From: Bordetella parapertussis
GTDB taxonomy: Bacteria > Pseudomonadota > Gammaproteobacteria > Burkholderiales > Burkholderiaceae_A
Direction: 5' to 3'
Assembly (NCBI GenBank): GCA_945877235.1
Contig: CAMCRF010000001.1
Coordinates: 310,001 to 374,000, forward strand
DNA: 64,000 bases
The number at the start of each line of letters is the position of its first letter. The first letter of the stretch is position 1. The notes under the pieces are model-generated. The model was not told the DNA's origin. It saw only the letters and a list, made by a program, of their open reading frames with translations, and did no database searches. Shown here piece by piece: positions 1 through 8,919 of this stretch. The translations under genes were made by a program, and so were the position numbers.

Positions 1-183
1 CCCGCTCGACTGCTGTGGCGGGAGTCAGCTCAGCAGATTGTTGCCACGCAGCCTCACAAGCAAGCCAAATTCGCCGAGGAAGTCATCAATATTGAGCTGG
101 ACAACGTATTGGGGAATCGAAAAAGCATCGACAGCGCACTGGCGGATGCACAACGGCTCATTGAGAGACGAGCGCGTCGATAG
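1..183 (+). CDS. C-terminal end of an ABC sugar-binding protein (partial)
   Basis: The frame is open from the first base and ends with TAG, giving 60 residues. The last residues (SIDSALADAQRLIERRARR) look like the C-terminal helix of periplasmic extracellular solute-binding proteins of the sugar ABC family, where a repeated xALxxAQ motif is usual. The stop lies 2 bases before the first permease gene, which is the normal order for such operons. The rest of the protein, including any signal peptide, is outside the window, so the identification rests mainly on context. Confidence 0.6.
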   Translation, partial: PARLLWRESAQQIVATQPHKQAKFAEEVINIELDNVLGNRKSIDSALADAQRLIERRARR

Positions 184-185
184 CA

Positions 186-1112
186 ATGGCTATATCTCGT
201 CCCCCTTTTAGGCTCTCACCTCGATTGGCCCCGTATTTTTTTATTAGTCCGTTTCTGATTTTATTTGTCGTGTTTGGGCTCTTTCCCCTGATGTTCTCTC
301 TGTATCTCGCCTTTCAGTCCTGGGAACCAACAAGCGGCCTGGCATTTATGGAGTTTGTGGGCTGGGAGAACTTCTCGTTCGCCTTCCAAGACGAATGGTT
401 TTGGAAGTCGCTTGGAAATACGCTCTGGCTTGCGATCGCCGCAGGTGTCCCACAGCACCTGGTGGCTATTCCACTCGCTGTGTTCATCCACACCGCATTT
501 AGGCGGCTTCGCAATAGCATGATGGCGGCTTATTTCGTGCCGTACATCACGTCTACTGTCGCGATCTCCATCATGTTCAGTGCCCTGTTTTCAACAGACT
601 TCGGAATGATCAACAGCGCACTGCATGCAGTTTTTGGTGTGTCCCCGATTGACTGGTTGAACGACCCAAACACCATCAAACCGGCAATCGCATTTGTTGT
701 TTTTTGGCGTTTCGTTGGCTTTAATGTGGTGCTCTATCTGGCCGCCTTGCAGTCGATTCCAAGGGACTTATATGAGGCCGCGACCATAGATGGTGCGTCG
801 AGTCTGCAACAGTTCTGGTTTATCACCCTACCCAGCCTGAAACCCATGATGTTCTTTGGATTCACCCTGAGCATCATTGGAGGTCTCCAGCTTTTCGAGG
901 AGCCTTTCATTCTGACCGCAGGCAGCGGGGGTACCGACCAAGCGGGCATGACAGCTGCTCTGTACCTCTATCGCATGGCCTTCGACTTTAATGACCTCGG
1001 GGGCGCAAGTGCCATGTCATGGATGCTCTTCGTCTTGGTTGCGGTGCTGACATATGGAATGAGCCTGGTATTTCGAGACAAGGCTGACGCGCCCGCTGGA
1101 GGGATACGCTAA
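186..1112 (+). CDS. Sugar ABC transporter permease, MalF/UgpA type
   Basis: A 308-aa inner-membrane protein with about six hydrophobic segments, the first at residues 17-40. The EAA loop that docks on the ATPase is clear in the second half (YEAATIDGASSLQQFWFITL). Family: binding-protein-dependent transport permeases for carbohydrates (CUT1). It would pair with the next gene to form the channel. It lies 2 bases after the binding-protein tail and abuts the second permease (TAA then ATG), so translation is probably coupled. The DNA looks more AT-rich than the housekeeping genes further right. The substrate is inferred from the neighbouring beta-glucosidase and glucanase: oligosaccharides from a beta-glucan. 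Confidence 0.88.
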   Translation: MAISRPPFRLSPRLAPYFFISPFLILFVVFGLFPLMFSLYLAFQSWEPTSGLAFMEFVGWENFSFAFQDEWFWKSLGNTLWLAIAAGVPQHLVAIPLAVFIHTAFRRLRNSMMAAYFVPYITSTVAISIMFSALFSTDFGMINSALHAVFGVSPIDWLNDPNTIKPAIAFVVFWRFVGFNVVLYLAALQSIPRDLYEAATIDGASSLQQFWFITLPSLKPMMFFGFTLSIIGGLQLFEEPFILTAGSGGTDQAGMTAALYLYRMAFDFNDLGGASAMSWMLFVLVAVLTYGMSLVFRDKADAPAGGIR

Positions 1113-1937
1113 ATGTCCACAATGCACATCAGCAAGTTGGGCGCTTATGTCTTGGTTGGGGCGGGCTGCCTTGTCATGCTTGCACCGTTTTACTTCATGT
1201 TCGTTTTTGCTACTCACTCGCGTGGCGATATTTTCAACCTACCCCCTCCCTATTGGTTCGGGACACACTTTTTTCAAAACATTGAAATTCTGACCAACCG
1301 CCTTCCCTTTTGGGTAAACCTGGGGTGGAGTATTTACGTAGCGCTCGCTTCCACAGCGCTCACGCTCCTCTTTTGCTCTATGGCCGGTTACGCGTTTGCG
1401 CTCATGGAGTTCCGCTACAAGCGCGCGCTGTTCACGCTGGTGATGTCCACCATGCTGCTGCCGACCTTCATGAACATGATCCCAACGTTCATGATCATGG
1501 ATGCCCTCGGTTGGATTGACGAGCATAGGGCGCTTTACATTCCCGGTGCGGCAAGTGCATTCGGTATTTTTCTCATGCGTCAGTTTTCGATTGCATCTAT
1601 TCCGAGGGAACTCATTGAGGCTGCTCGCATGGATGGCTGTAGTGAATTCGGCATATTTTGGAGGATCGTGCTGCCACTCTTAAGGCCTGCCCTTGGGACC
1701 CTTGGACTCGTCACATTCATTGCCTCCTGGAACAACTTTATGAGTCCCCTCATTGTGATGCGAAGCATTGAAAACTACACGCTCCCCCTTGCCCTCAGAA
1801 GCCTGCAATCCCCAGTAAACACCGAGTGGGGCGCCCTGATGGCCGGATCCGCAATCGCCACGATCCCACTTCTGGTTCTGTTCGCAATCTTTTCGAAACA
1901 ACTTATCGCAGGACTAACCTCGGGTGCAGTGAAGTAA
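1113..1937 (+). CDS. Sugar ABC transporter permease, MalG/UgpE type
   Basis: A 274-aa membrane protein with about six transmembrane segments and a clear EAA loop (IEAARMDGCSEFGIFWRIVL). It is the MalG-like half of a CUT1 carbohydrate importer. The ATG directly follows the TAA of the first permease; a second ATG at 1122 is an alternative start. Twenty-four bases separate its stop from the beta-glucosidase gene. The two permeases, the ATPase at 3322 and the upstream binding protein complete one importer. Confidence 0.88.
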   Translation: MSTMHISKLGAYVLVGAGCLVMLAPFYFMFVFATHSRGDIFNLPPPYWFGTHFFQNIEILTNRLPFWVNLGWSIYVALASTALTLLFCSMAGYAFALMEFRYKRALFTLVMSTMLLPTFMNMIPTFMIMDALGWIDEHRALYIPGAASAFGIFLMRQFSIASIPRELIEAARMDGCSEFGIFWRIVLPLLRPALGTLGLVTFIASWNNFMSPLIVMRSIENYTLPLALRSLQSPVNTEWGALMAGSAIATIPLLVLFAIFSKQLIAGLTSGAVK

Positions 1938-1961
1938 TGACCTTAACTTTGGAAGCAGATC

Positions 1962-3317
1962 ATGTTTGAAGACGTCAGACTGTCCACACATTTTCCAGCG
2001 AATTTTATTTGGGGGGTTGCTACAAGTGCCTTCCAGATTGAGGGGGCAGCGCAGCAGGACGGCCGTGGAGAGTCCGTATGGGACCGATTCTGTCAGCGGC
2101 CTGACGCAATTGCTGACGGCAGCAACGGAGATGTCGCTTGCGACCACTACAACAGGCTCGAGGAGGACCTTGACCTGATCGCATCTCTCGGCGTCACCGC
2201 CTATCGCTTCTCAATCTCTTGGCCACGCGTTCAACCACTCGGCCTTGGCGATTGGAACGAGCCTGGGCTGACCTTTTACGATCGATTGGTCGACGGCCTT
2301 CGCGACAGAGGCATAGAGCCTCACATCACGCTGAATCACTGGGATTTGCCACAACATTTGCAAGACCTTGGCGGCTGGCAAGCCAGGGAGACCGTAGACC
2401 ACTTTGTAACCTATGCACTAGGCATCTACAGGCGGCTTGGGGACCGGGTGGCAGCCATTACGACCCACAATGAACCCTGGGTCGTTGCTGTTCTGGGCCA
2501 CGAAACAGGCATTTTTGCCCCAGGCATCAAGGATCGGCGGATCGCCACTCAGGTTTCACACCACCTCTTGCTTAGCCACGGAAAGGCCGTGCAGGCGCTG
2601 CGTGAAGCGGGATGCAGCCTGCCGCTTGGCATTGTGCTAAACCTCTCACCGATCGAGCCCGCCTCGGAACTCCCTGCCGATCTCGCATGCGCCCACATGG
2701 GCGACGCAAAAGGTCGGCGCTGGTACGCAGACCCGCTGTTTAAGGGTCACTATCCTCAGGAGGTCCTCGATGAACTTGGCGCTGATGCGCCAACGGTTCT
2801 GCCAGGTGACATGGAGGCTATCGCAACGCCCATCGATTTTCTGGGCGTGAATTACTACACGCGTCAGGTCGCACGCGCATCGGGTCCCGTGGATCTAAAA
2901 ACCCTTGGCCTGCCGCTCACGGAAATGGGGTGGGAGGTCTACCCGAAGGGTCTGACGGACCTGCTCATGCTATTGCACCAAGACTATGCTCTTCCAGACA
3001 TCATCATCACTGAGAACGGTGGGGCATTCAAAGATCCGTGGGTCAATGGTCACGTTCATGACGCCGATCGCATTGATTACCTTCGCACCCATATTCAAGC
3101 CGTTGCTCAAGCCATGGACCAAGGGGTGCCAATCACGGGGTATATGGTCTGGAGCCTGATGGATAACTTCGAATGGGCCAGTGGATACAGCAAACGCTTT
3201 GGGCTCGTGCACGTCGATTACGAGACGCTCAAGCGTACGCCCAAGAGCAGTGCCCACTGGTATCGAGACTTTCTGAAGTCTGCCCGGGTGTTTCACCAAT
3301 CGAAGCAGAGTGCCTGA
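1962..3317 (+). CDS. GH1 beta-glucosidase
   Basis: A 451-aa cytoplasmic glycoside hydrolase of family 1, the usual length for the family. The N-terminus has the FIWGVATSAFQIEG signature. The acid/base Glu171 sits in THNEPW and the nucleophile Glu351 in ITENGG. It should hydrolyse imported beta-linked disaccharides or short oligosaccharides to glucose; cellobiose and laminaribiose cannot be told apart from sequence. No signal peptide is present, so it acts after uptake by the flanking ABC transporter. Its stop overlaps or nearly touches the start of the ATPase gene. Confidence 0.93.
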   Translation: MFEDVRLSTHFPANFIWGVATSAFQIEGAAQQDGRGESVWDRFCQRPDAIADGSNGDVACDHYNRLEEDLDLIASLGVTAYRFSISWPRVQPLGLGDWNEPGLTFYDRLVDGLRDRGIEPHITLNHWDLPQHLQDLGGWQARETVDHFVTYALGIYRRLGDRVAAITTHNEPWVVAVLGHETGIFAPGIKDRRIATQVSHHLLLSHGKAVQALREAGCSLPLGIVLNLSPIEPASELPADLACAHMGDAKGRRWYADPLFKGHYPQEVLDELGADAPTVLPGDMEAIATPIDFLGVNYYTRQVARASGPVDLKTLGLPLTEMGWEVYPKGLTDLLMLLHQDYALPDIIITENGGAFKDPWVNGHVHDADRIDYLRTHIQAVAQAMDQGVPITGYMVWSLMDNFEWASGYSKRFGLVHVDYETLKRTPKSSAHWYRDFLKSARVFHQSKQSA

Positions 3318-3321
3318 GAAC

Positions 3322-4392
3322 ATGGAGATCACGGCGCACCTCAGCCTTCGCGGACTCACAAAGCGCTACGGACAGCAAGAGGTCATCCGCGGGGTGGATC
3401 TCGATATTCTCAGGGGAGAGTTCCTCATCCTGGTGGGGCCCTCAGGGTGCGGGAAGTCGACACTGCTGCGCATGATCGCTGGCCTCGAGGACATTTCCGG
3501 GGGTGAGCTAGTCATAGACGGGAGGCGCATGAATGAGATACATCCTGCAGATCGCGGCGCCGCAATGGTCTTTCAAAACTATGCGCTTTATCCCCATATG
3601 ACTGTCGCCGAGAACATGGGATTTGCACTGAAGATGGCGGGCGTCGGACGCCCAGAGAGAGCGCAGAGGGTCGAGGAGGCAGCAGCAGCATTGCGCATAT
3701 CAGACCTGTTGGGACGCTACCCCAAACACCTCTCCGGCGGTCAACGCCAACGGGTGGCCATTGGCCGCGCGATTGTGCGAAAGCCCAGTGTGTTTTTATT
3801 TGATGAGCCACTCTCCAACCTCGATGCCTCACTTCGGACAGATATGCGTATTGAGCTCGCACGCCTACACCAAGAGCTCAAGACAACCATGATCTATGTC
3901 ACCCACGACCAGGTAGAGGCGATGACTCTCGGAGATCGCATTGCTGTCCTGAGGGAGGGCAAGGTCGAGCAATTGGGGCCGCCTCTCGATCTCTACAATC
4001 AACCACGGAATCTGTTCGTCGCGGAATTTCTGGGCACTCCGAAAATCAATGTTGTGAGCCAGCCAGGGGATCGTGCCTGCGAAACGCATCGGCAATTGTG
4101 GATTGCGCTCACCCAAGGGCGATCTGATGCAGCGAACGCACGATATGCAGCAGTCCGCGCCGAGCAGGTCATCCTGAGACTACCTGGGGAGGGAGTGTCC
4201 GCCAAAGTGGCCATGGCAGAGCACCTCGGTGAGTCAACCATCCTTCATCTCGAGATCGACGGCCTCAAGGAACTATTCCGAGTGAGAACGACTGAATCGG
4301 CGAGGTTGTTCACCTCCGGAAGTGCAGTGTCGATTGGCCTCGATTCCACGCACACCCTTCTCTTTAATGACGCACCACACGGAGCACACTGA
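3322..4392 (+). CDS. Sugar ABC transporter ATPase, MalK/UgpC/MsmK type
   Basis: ATP-binding subunit of a CUT1 sugar importer, about 356 aa. All motifs are present: Walker A GPSGCGKST, Q-loop, signature LSGGQRQR, Walker B FLFDEPLSNLD and H-loop THD. A C-terminal extension after about residue 235 fits the TOBE/OB regulatory domain of MalK-type subunits. The ATG at 3322 is preferred; a GTG at 3310 would overlap the beta-glucosidase stop and add four residues. Some ATPases of this type serve several importers, so the link to this locus is by position. Confidence 0.92.
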   Translation: MEITAHLSLRGLTKRYGQQEVIRGVDLDILRGEFLILVGPSGCGKSTLLRMIAGLEDISGGELVIDGRRMNEIHPADRGAAMVFQNYALYPHMTVAENMGFALKMAGVGRPERAQRVEEAAAALRISDLLGRYPKHLSGGQRQRVAIGRAIVRKPSVFLFDEPLSNLDASLRTDMRIELARLHQELKTTMIYVTHDQVEAMTLGDRIAVLREGKVEQLGPPLDLYNQPRNLFVAEFLGTPKINVVSQPGDRACETHRQLWIALTQGRSDAANARYAAVRAEQVILRLPGEGVSAKVAMAEHLGESTILHLEIDGLKELFRVRTTESARLFTSGSAVSIGLDSTHTLLFNDAPHGAH

Positions 4393-4393
4393 A

Positions 4394-5236
4394 GTGAAAA
4401 CATCCGCAACGATTGCCGCCGGAGTTTGGATTGCACTCACCCTAGGCCTGACCTCAGTAGCCCATGCAGCAGCACCGAGGGCATTTGAACCTCCACGCGA
4501 CTATCAATTGGTCTGGGCAGACGAGTTTGACCAACCCGGACTCCCTGACCTGACGCGTTGGGCTTTCGACACCCACCGCAACAAAGAGGGGTGGTACAAC
4601 AACGAAAAGCAGTACTACGCGCATGGTCGTCAGCAGAATGCTGTTGTGCGAGATGGCCGGCTGATCATTCACGCCCGAAAGGAGTCGCTTCCCGCCGAAC
4701 AAGACTGGGGAGGCCAGCGTTACACCTCCGCCCGGCTCATCACAAGAGGACTGGCGGAATGGACATACGGCTTCTTTGAGGTCAGTGCGAAGATGCCTTG
4801 CGGCCAAGGAACTTGGCCAGCCATCTGGACCCTAGGAAGTGGCGGTCGCTGGCCTGACGATGGGGAGCTTGACATCATGGAACATGTTGGAAGCAATCCG
4901 GAATACGTCTCCAGTGCCGTTCATGTCTCCATGGGACATGCTGGCCAGGCGTTCAGCGGCTCGATGCGGGTTGCTGATGCCTGTCAACGCTTTCATCGGT
5001 ACCAGATGCACTGGACACCAAACGGCGTAACTTTTGGCGTGAACGGGCAGGCTTTTCTGCGGTACCCCAAAACCGATGTAGGCGCGCGGGGCTGGCCGTT
5101 CGATGCTCCGCAGTACCTGCTCTTGAACGTTGCGATTGGGGGTGATCTGGGGGGCGCGGTCGATGATGCGATTTTCCCGGTGGCCATGGAGATCGAATAC
5201 GTCCGGGTGTATCAGAATCACTGGCGGAGGCGGTGA
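4394..5236 (+). CDS. Secreted GH16 endo-beta-glucanase (laminarinase/lichenase type)
   Basis: A family 16 glycoside hydrolase, about 280 aa. The catalytic signature ExDxxE is intact as Glu158, Asp160, Glu163 (GELDIMEHVG). With the GTG start at 4394, one base after the ATPase stop and after a GGAG, the first 25 residues form a clean signal peptide ending AHA. An ATG at 4367 would give a longer, less typical leader. The enzyme probably cuts a beta-1,3- or mixed-linked glucan outside the cytoplasm into pieces for the ABC importer and GH1 enzyme. The last 15 bases, including the stop, lie inside the opposite-strand tRNA-Ser gene; the C-terminus reads NHWRRR. Confidence 0.9.
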   Translation: MKTSATIAAGVWIALTLGLTSVAHAAAPRAFEPPRDYQLVWADEFDQPGLPDLTRWAFDTHRNKEGWYNNEKQYYAHGRQQNAVVRDGRLIIHARKESLPAEQDWGGQRYTSARLITRGLAEWTYGFFEVSAKMPCGQGTWPAIWTLGSGGRWPDDGELDIMEHVGSNPEYVSSAVHVSMGHAGQAFSGSMRVADACQRFHRYQMHWTPNGVTFGVNGQAFLRYPKTDVGARGWPFDAPQYLLLNVAIGGDLGGAVDDAIFPVAMEIEYVRVYQNHWRRR

Positions 5237-5311
5237 GATTCGAACTCACGGAGGGCGCGAACCCTCGCCGGTTTTCAAGACCGGTGCATTAAACCGCTCT
5301 GCCACACCTCC
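5222..5311 (-). tRNA. tRNA-Ser (anticodon UGA)
   Basis: Read on the minus strand the 90 bases fold as a class II tRNA with a long variable arm. The acceptor stem GGAGGTG pairs with CGCCTCC, the anticodon loop is CTTGAAA with anticodon TGA, the T-loop is GTTCGAATC, and CCA is encoded. The 3' end overlaps the last 15 bases of the GH16 gene. A TACAAT box six bases upstream of a plausible start is listed separately. Confidence 0.97.
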
Positions 5312-5323
5312 AAGCCGTGGCAT

Positions 5324-5329
5324 ATTGTA
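5324..5329 (-). promoter_or_regulatory. Candidate -10 box of the tRNA-Ser promoter
   Basis: TACAAT on the minus strand, 12 bases upstream of the mature tRNA 5' end, a fitting position for a short leader. No good -35 hexamer was found 16-18 bases further upstream, so this is suggestive only. It also lies just before the start codon of the divergent PPK2 gene. Confidence 0.35.
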
Positions 5330-5332
5330 CCA

Positions 5333-6139
5333 ATGCCTACGCCACTTTCTGCCGCACGATACCGAACCGAGCTTGCGCACCTCCAGTTAGAGCTCGTCAG
5401 ACTCCAAGAGTGGGTGAAACAAACCCAAGCCCGAGTGGTAGTCATATTTGAGGGACGCGATGCCGCCGGCAAAGGTGGGGTCATTAAGGCCATCACAGAG
5501 CCACTCAGTCCTCGCGTCTGCCGCGTAGCGGCCTTGGGTACGCCAACGGAAAAAGAGCGCTCACAGTGGTACTTCCAGCGATATACAGCCCACCTACCCT
5601 CTGGCGGAGAGATCGTCCTATTTGACCGTAGCTGGTACAACCGAGCGGGCGTCGAGCGGGTCATGGGATTTTGTTCAGAGGTGGAGTATCAAGACTTTCT
5701 CCACGCCTGCCCAAAATTTGAGGCGCTCTTGGTTCATTCCGGCATCTTGCTTGTGAAGTACTGGTTCAGTGTGAGCGAGCAAGAGCAAGAGCGCAGATTT
5801 CAAGAACGGGCCAGTAACCCAATGAAGCGATGGAAGCTGAGTCCCATTGACATCGCAGCGCGAGACCATTGGCTGGAATACTCAAAGGCGCGCGACATCA
5901 TGATTGCGCACACCGATACAGCGATTGCACCCTGGTACATCGTTGAAGCCGAGGTGAAAGAGCGCGCGCGTCTGAGTTGTATTGCTCACTTGCTGTCACA
6001 GATCCCGTATCAGTCAGTGAAATTGCCCAGCGTTCGACTGAGAGCCCGCAGAAAGACGACTGCGCAGTATGTGCGACCGCCAAAGGACCAGCTGCACATG
6101 GTCCCCGACTACTTAAGTCTCCCCACTATTTCCAAATAG
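5333..6139 (+). CDS. Polyphosphate kinase 2 (PPK2 family)
   Basis: A 268-aa P-loop kinase. Walker A is GRDAAGKGG at about residues 41-49 and Walker B is LFDRSWYNRAGVE at about 96-108, both hallmarks of PPK2. The WYFQRY segment between them is also typical. The family transfers phosphate between polyphosphate and nucleotides. One-domain proteins of this length are often class I, which mostly makes NTP from NDP, but the substrate cannot be fixed here. The start has no obvious ribosome binding site and lies 21 bases beyond the tRNA-Ser gene. It is not part of the sugar operon. Confidence 0.9.
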   Translation: MPTPLSAARYRTELAHLQLELVRLQEWVKQTQARVVVIFEGRDAAGKGGVIKAITEPLSPRVCRVAALGTPTEKERSQWYFQRYTAHLPSGGEIVLFDRSWYNRAGVERVMGFCSEVEYQDFLHACPKFEALLVHSGILLVKYWFSVSEQEQERRFQERASNPMKRWKLSPIDIAARDHWLEYSKARDIMIAHTDTAIAPWYIVEAEVKERARLSCIAHLLSQIPYQSVKLPSVRLRARRKTTAQYVRPPKDQLHMVPDYLSLPTISK

Positions 6140-6239
6140 ACCGTCAACCGACCATCGGCTGCACTCAAACCTTACGGACGCGACTTGTCACCGCAAGCTC
6201 GGTAACATTCACCCTTCCGCGGTGAAATGTGGGGCTCAT

Positions 6240-8384
6240 ATGCTGGTTTCAGCACTTTTCTCTCCTTACCTCAGTTCGACCCTAGCTTGGCGGCATGCAT
6301 GGATCACCGCCCTCGGGTATGCCTGCCTCGCAGCACTCGGGCTCGCCTTGGTTTCTGGAGGCCAATACGCCAGCCCCATCTTTCCAGCGGCCGGATTTGG
6401 CCTAGCCGCCGTGTTGGTCTATGGCCCGAGCATGCTGCCCGCCCTCTTCGTCGGGTCGCTCATTGTGAATATCTTCAACGGCCTCCTCTTAGGCCAAGGA
6501 GTGACGCAGGCGCTTGGCGTAGGCGTTGCAGTCGCCTTCGGCGCTGCGCTCCAGGCCCAAGTGGGGAGCATGCTCATCCACTGGCAGCTCAATGATCGTT
6601 GGCAGCGACTAGAGGACGAGCGAGATGCGTCACTTTTCCTGCTCTGGGGAGGGCTCGCCGCAGCTTTCGTATCGGCCAGTGTCGGAAATCTTGCCTTGTG
6701 GACCGCGGGCATTGTTCCAAGCACGGGACTCCCAGAGAGCTGGCTCACCTGGTACGTGGGCGACACCCTGGGTATATGGGTTGTCGCCCCCATCGCACTG
6801 GCCATCTGGGGACGCGAGAGCACGCTCTGGCAATCTAGGCTTCGCGCCATGCTGCTTCCGTCCGCTTTGCTGATTGCCATGGCCCTCACAGCATTCTGGG
6901 TCATGGGGCAACTCGAGGCCGTCTCGAAGCAAAAGGCGCTCGACCGAAGCAGCGAGGAAATTGCTCAGCGCGTAAACGACCGCCTGAGTGCGAGGCTTTC
7001 TGCCCACAGAGAGGCACTCACCGCGCTTCGGCAGTTTGCGGAGGAACAGCCCAACGCGAGTTACGAGACATTTTCGGCTTTCGCTCAGACACTCCTTGCA
7101 GCGAACCCAGACCTCTTTGCGCTGAGCATCAATGACCGTGTGCTCAATGCCGATCGCCCCGGCTATGAAGCGACCGTATCCCGTCAAATTAACCAGCCTG
7201 GTTTTGTCATTCAGCACCGAATTGATGGGAAGCTTCAGCCTGCGCCGAGCCGACCGGAGTATGTTCCGGTCCGGATGATCGCGCCGCTGGACGGAAATAA
7301 GGCAGCCCTGGGCTTCGATATTTTCTCAGAACCTATTCGCCGCGATGCAATTGAACGTGCGTTCACAAGCAGAGCATTTGCGGTCACAGCGCCCATCCAA
7401 TTGGTGCAAGAGGACAAACGACGCATTGGTCTGCTCGCGCTCATGCCTTACTACAGCCGTCAGACTGGCACCGCTCGGCCCGCAGTTGCCGGTTTTGCCG
7501 TGGCAGTGATCAAACTCGATGAGATGGTCAACCTCAAACATTGGGCTGCGGCCGAATCCCAGCTCATTTTTCAGCTTACCGACACACTGGCGACATCGGG
7601 CAAGCAGCTCCTCTTTCGGTCCAACGCAGCGCTCGGTGACTTCAGCGCTTTCGCGACTACGCAGGCCTCCTGGTCTCAAGCCCTCCCCGTCGCTGATCGG
7701 CAGTGGCTGCTCAGTGTGTTTCTGCCGGAGGGGGGTGCAGCAGCAGCCGGTGTGCCCGCCTCTTGGTGGGTCGGCATTTCGGGCTTCTTACTCACCGCAC
7801 TCATTCAACTCATGATGCTCGGCATTACTGGTCGGTCTGCCCAGCTCAAGGCTGCGCACGAAGAGGTGAGTCGACTTGCGCTCTACGACCCACTCACCGG
7901 GCTTCCAAATCGAACCTTATTTTTTGACCGTCTGCACATGGATCTTCGACACACCAGTCGAGAGGCAAAACGGCATGCCCTGCTATACCTGGATCTCGAT
8001 CAGTTCAAATCGATCAATGACTCGTCGGGCCACGCTGCAGGAGACCAGGTGCTCAGAGAAGCTGCTCGCCGTATGCAGAGCCTGGTTCGAGAGAACGATA
8101 CCGTCGCCCGCATGGGAGGAGATGAGTTCCTGATTCTGCTTCACGATGTCGGCGAGGCAAGTGCAGCTTTGCGGGTGGCCGAAAAGCTTCTAATGGCGCT
8201 GTGTGAACCGGTTTATTGGCGGGGTGAGGCACTTCCGCTGGCTTGCAGCATTGGGCTCGCTGTATTCCCCGACCATGCTACGGATCAGGAGAGTCTGATT
8301 CGGGCAGCAGACGCTGCAATGTATCGCGCGAAGGCTGAGGGACGCGGACAAATCCGCGTCGCATCAAAACAACAAGCTCACTGA
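6240..8384 (+). CDS. Membrane diguanylate cyclase (MASE1-CHASE-GGDEF)
   Basis: About 714 aa. Residues 1-215 hold eight or so hydrophobic segments resembling MASE1. Residues 225-450 form a probable CHASE-like extracytoplasmic sensor, followed by one more membrane segment near 500-520 and a C-terminal GGDEF domain. The active site MGGDEF is intact and the product-inhibition site RxxD (REND) sits exactly five residues before it, so a c-di-GMP-making, feedback-inhibited enzyme is expected. There is no EAL domain. The ATG at 6240 follows a GGGG stretch; a GTG at 6222 in frame is an alternative. The 3' end overlaps the convergent FKBP gene by seven bases. Confidence 0.88.
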   Translation: MLVSALFSPYLSSTLAWRHAWITALGYACLAALGLALVSGGQYASPIFPAAGFGLAAVLVYGPSMLPALFVGSLIVNIFNGLLLGQGVTQALGVGVAVAFGAALQAQVGSMLIHWQLNDRWQRLEDERDASLFLLWGGLAAAFVSASVGNLALWTAGIVPSTGLPESWLTWYVGDTLGIWVVAPIALAIWGRESTLWQSRLRAMLLPSALLIAMALTAFWVMGQLEAVSKQKALDRSSEEIAQRVNDRLSARLSAHREALTALRQFAEEQPNASYETFSAFAQTLLAANPDLFALSINDRVLNADRPGYEATVSRQINQPGFVIQHRIDGKLQPAPSRPEYVPVRMIAPLDGNKAALGFDIFSEPIRRDAIERAFTSRAFAVTAPIQLVQEDKRRIGLLALMPYYSRQTGTARPAVAGFAVAVIKLDEMVNLKHWAAAESQLIFQLTDTLATSGKQLLFRSNAALGDFSAFATTQASWSQALPVADRQWLLSVFLPEGGAAAAGVPASWWVGISGFLLTALIQLMMLGITGRSAQLKAAHEEVSRLALYDPLTGLPNRTLFFDRLHMDLRHTSREAKRHALLYLDLDQFKSINDSSGHAAGDQVLREAARRMQSLVRENDTVARMGGDEFLILLHDVGEASAALRVAEKLLMALCEPVYWRGEALPLACSIGLAVFPDHATDQESLIRAADAAMYRAKAEGRGQIRVASKQQAH

Positions 8385-8830
8385 ACGCCCAGCAGCTCGA
8401 CGTCAAAAATAAGGGTGGCGTTTGGTGGAATAACGCCGCCCGCCCCTCGGCTGCCATATCCAAGTGCGGCTGGAATGATCAGCACCCTTTGCCCGCCTAC
8501 CTTCATGCCGGCCACACCCTGATCCCAACCCTTAATGACGCGACCCGCACCGAGTGGGAAGACAAACGGTCGCCCGCTGTCTTTGGAACTGTCGAATTTC
8601 TGGCCCCGCCCATTCTCTTGGCCAGGGTTATAGAGCCAGCCGGTGTAGTGCACCTGAACACGCTGTCCAGATTTTGCCTCTGGTCCGGAGCCAACAACCC
8701 GGTCGACCATTACCAAGGCCGAGACGGGCTCTGGTGGTAGGTTTTGTAGCGGTGGGCCCGCGGTTGCACTCGAGGCTACAGCCAATGCTGGTGCGGCAAA
8801 CAAAGCAGTAATGCTTGACCAAATTCCCAT
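8378..8830 (-). CDS. Periplasmic FKBP-type peptidyl-prolyl isomerase
   Basis: A 150-aa protein with a signal peptide (about residues 1-24, ending ASSATA). It is followed by one FKBP domain with VHYTGWLYN, the GRVIKGWDQGV loop and a C-terminal DVELLGV strand. The family isomerises proline peptide bonds during folding; the signal peptide puts this copy in the periplasm. The start is supported by a GGAGAC sequence just upstream on the minus strand. Gene ends converge and overlap with the GGDEF gene. It lacks the long N-terminal dimerisation domain of FkpA, so that symbol is not given. Confidence 0.9.
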   Translation of the reverse strand: MGIWSSITALFAAPALAVASSATAGPPLQNLPPEPVSALVMVDRVVGSGPEAKSGQRVQVHYTGWLYNPGQENGRGQKFDSSKDSGRPFVFPLGAGRVIKGWDQGVAGMKVGGQRVLIIPAALGYGSRGAGGVIPPNATLIFDVELLGVQ

Positions 8831-8919
8831 ACTGTCTCCATAAAATACCGAATTGACGAAACGAAGTAAGCTCGAGAAAGTCTAGCTGTTTTGTTGATTC
8901 ATACACATGGAGCCACCGC

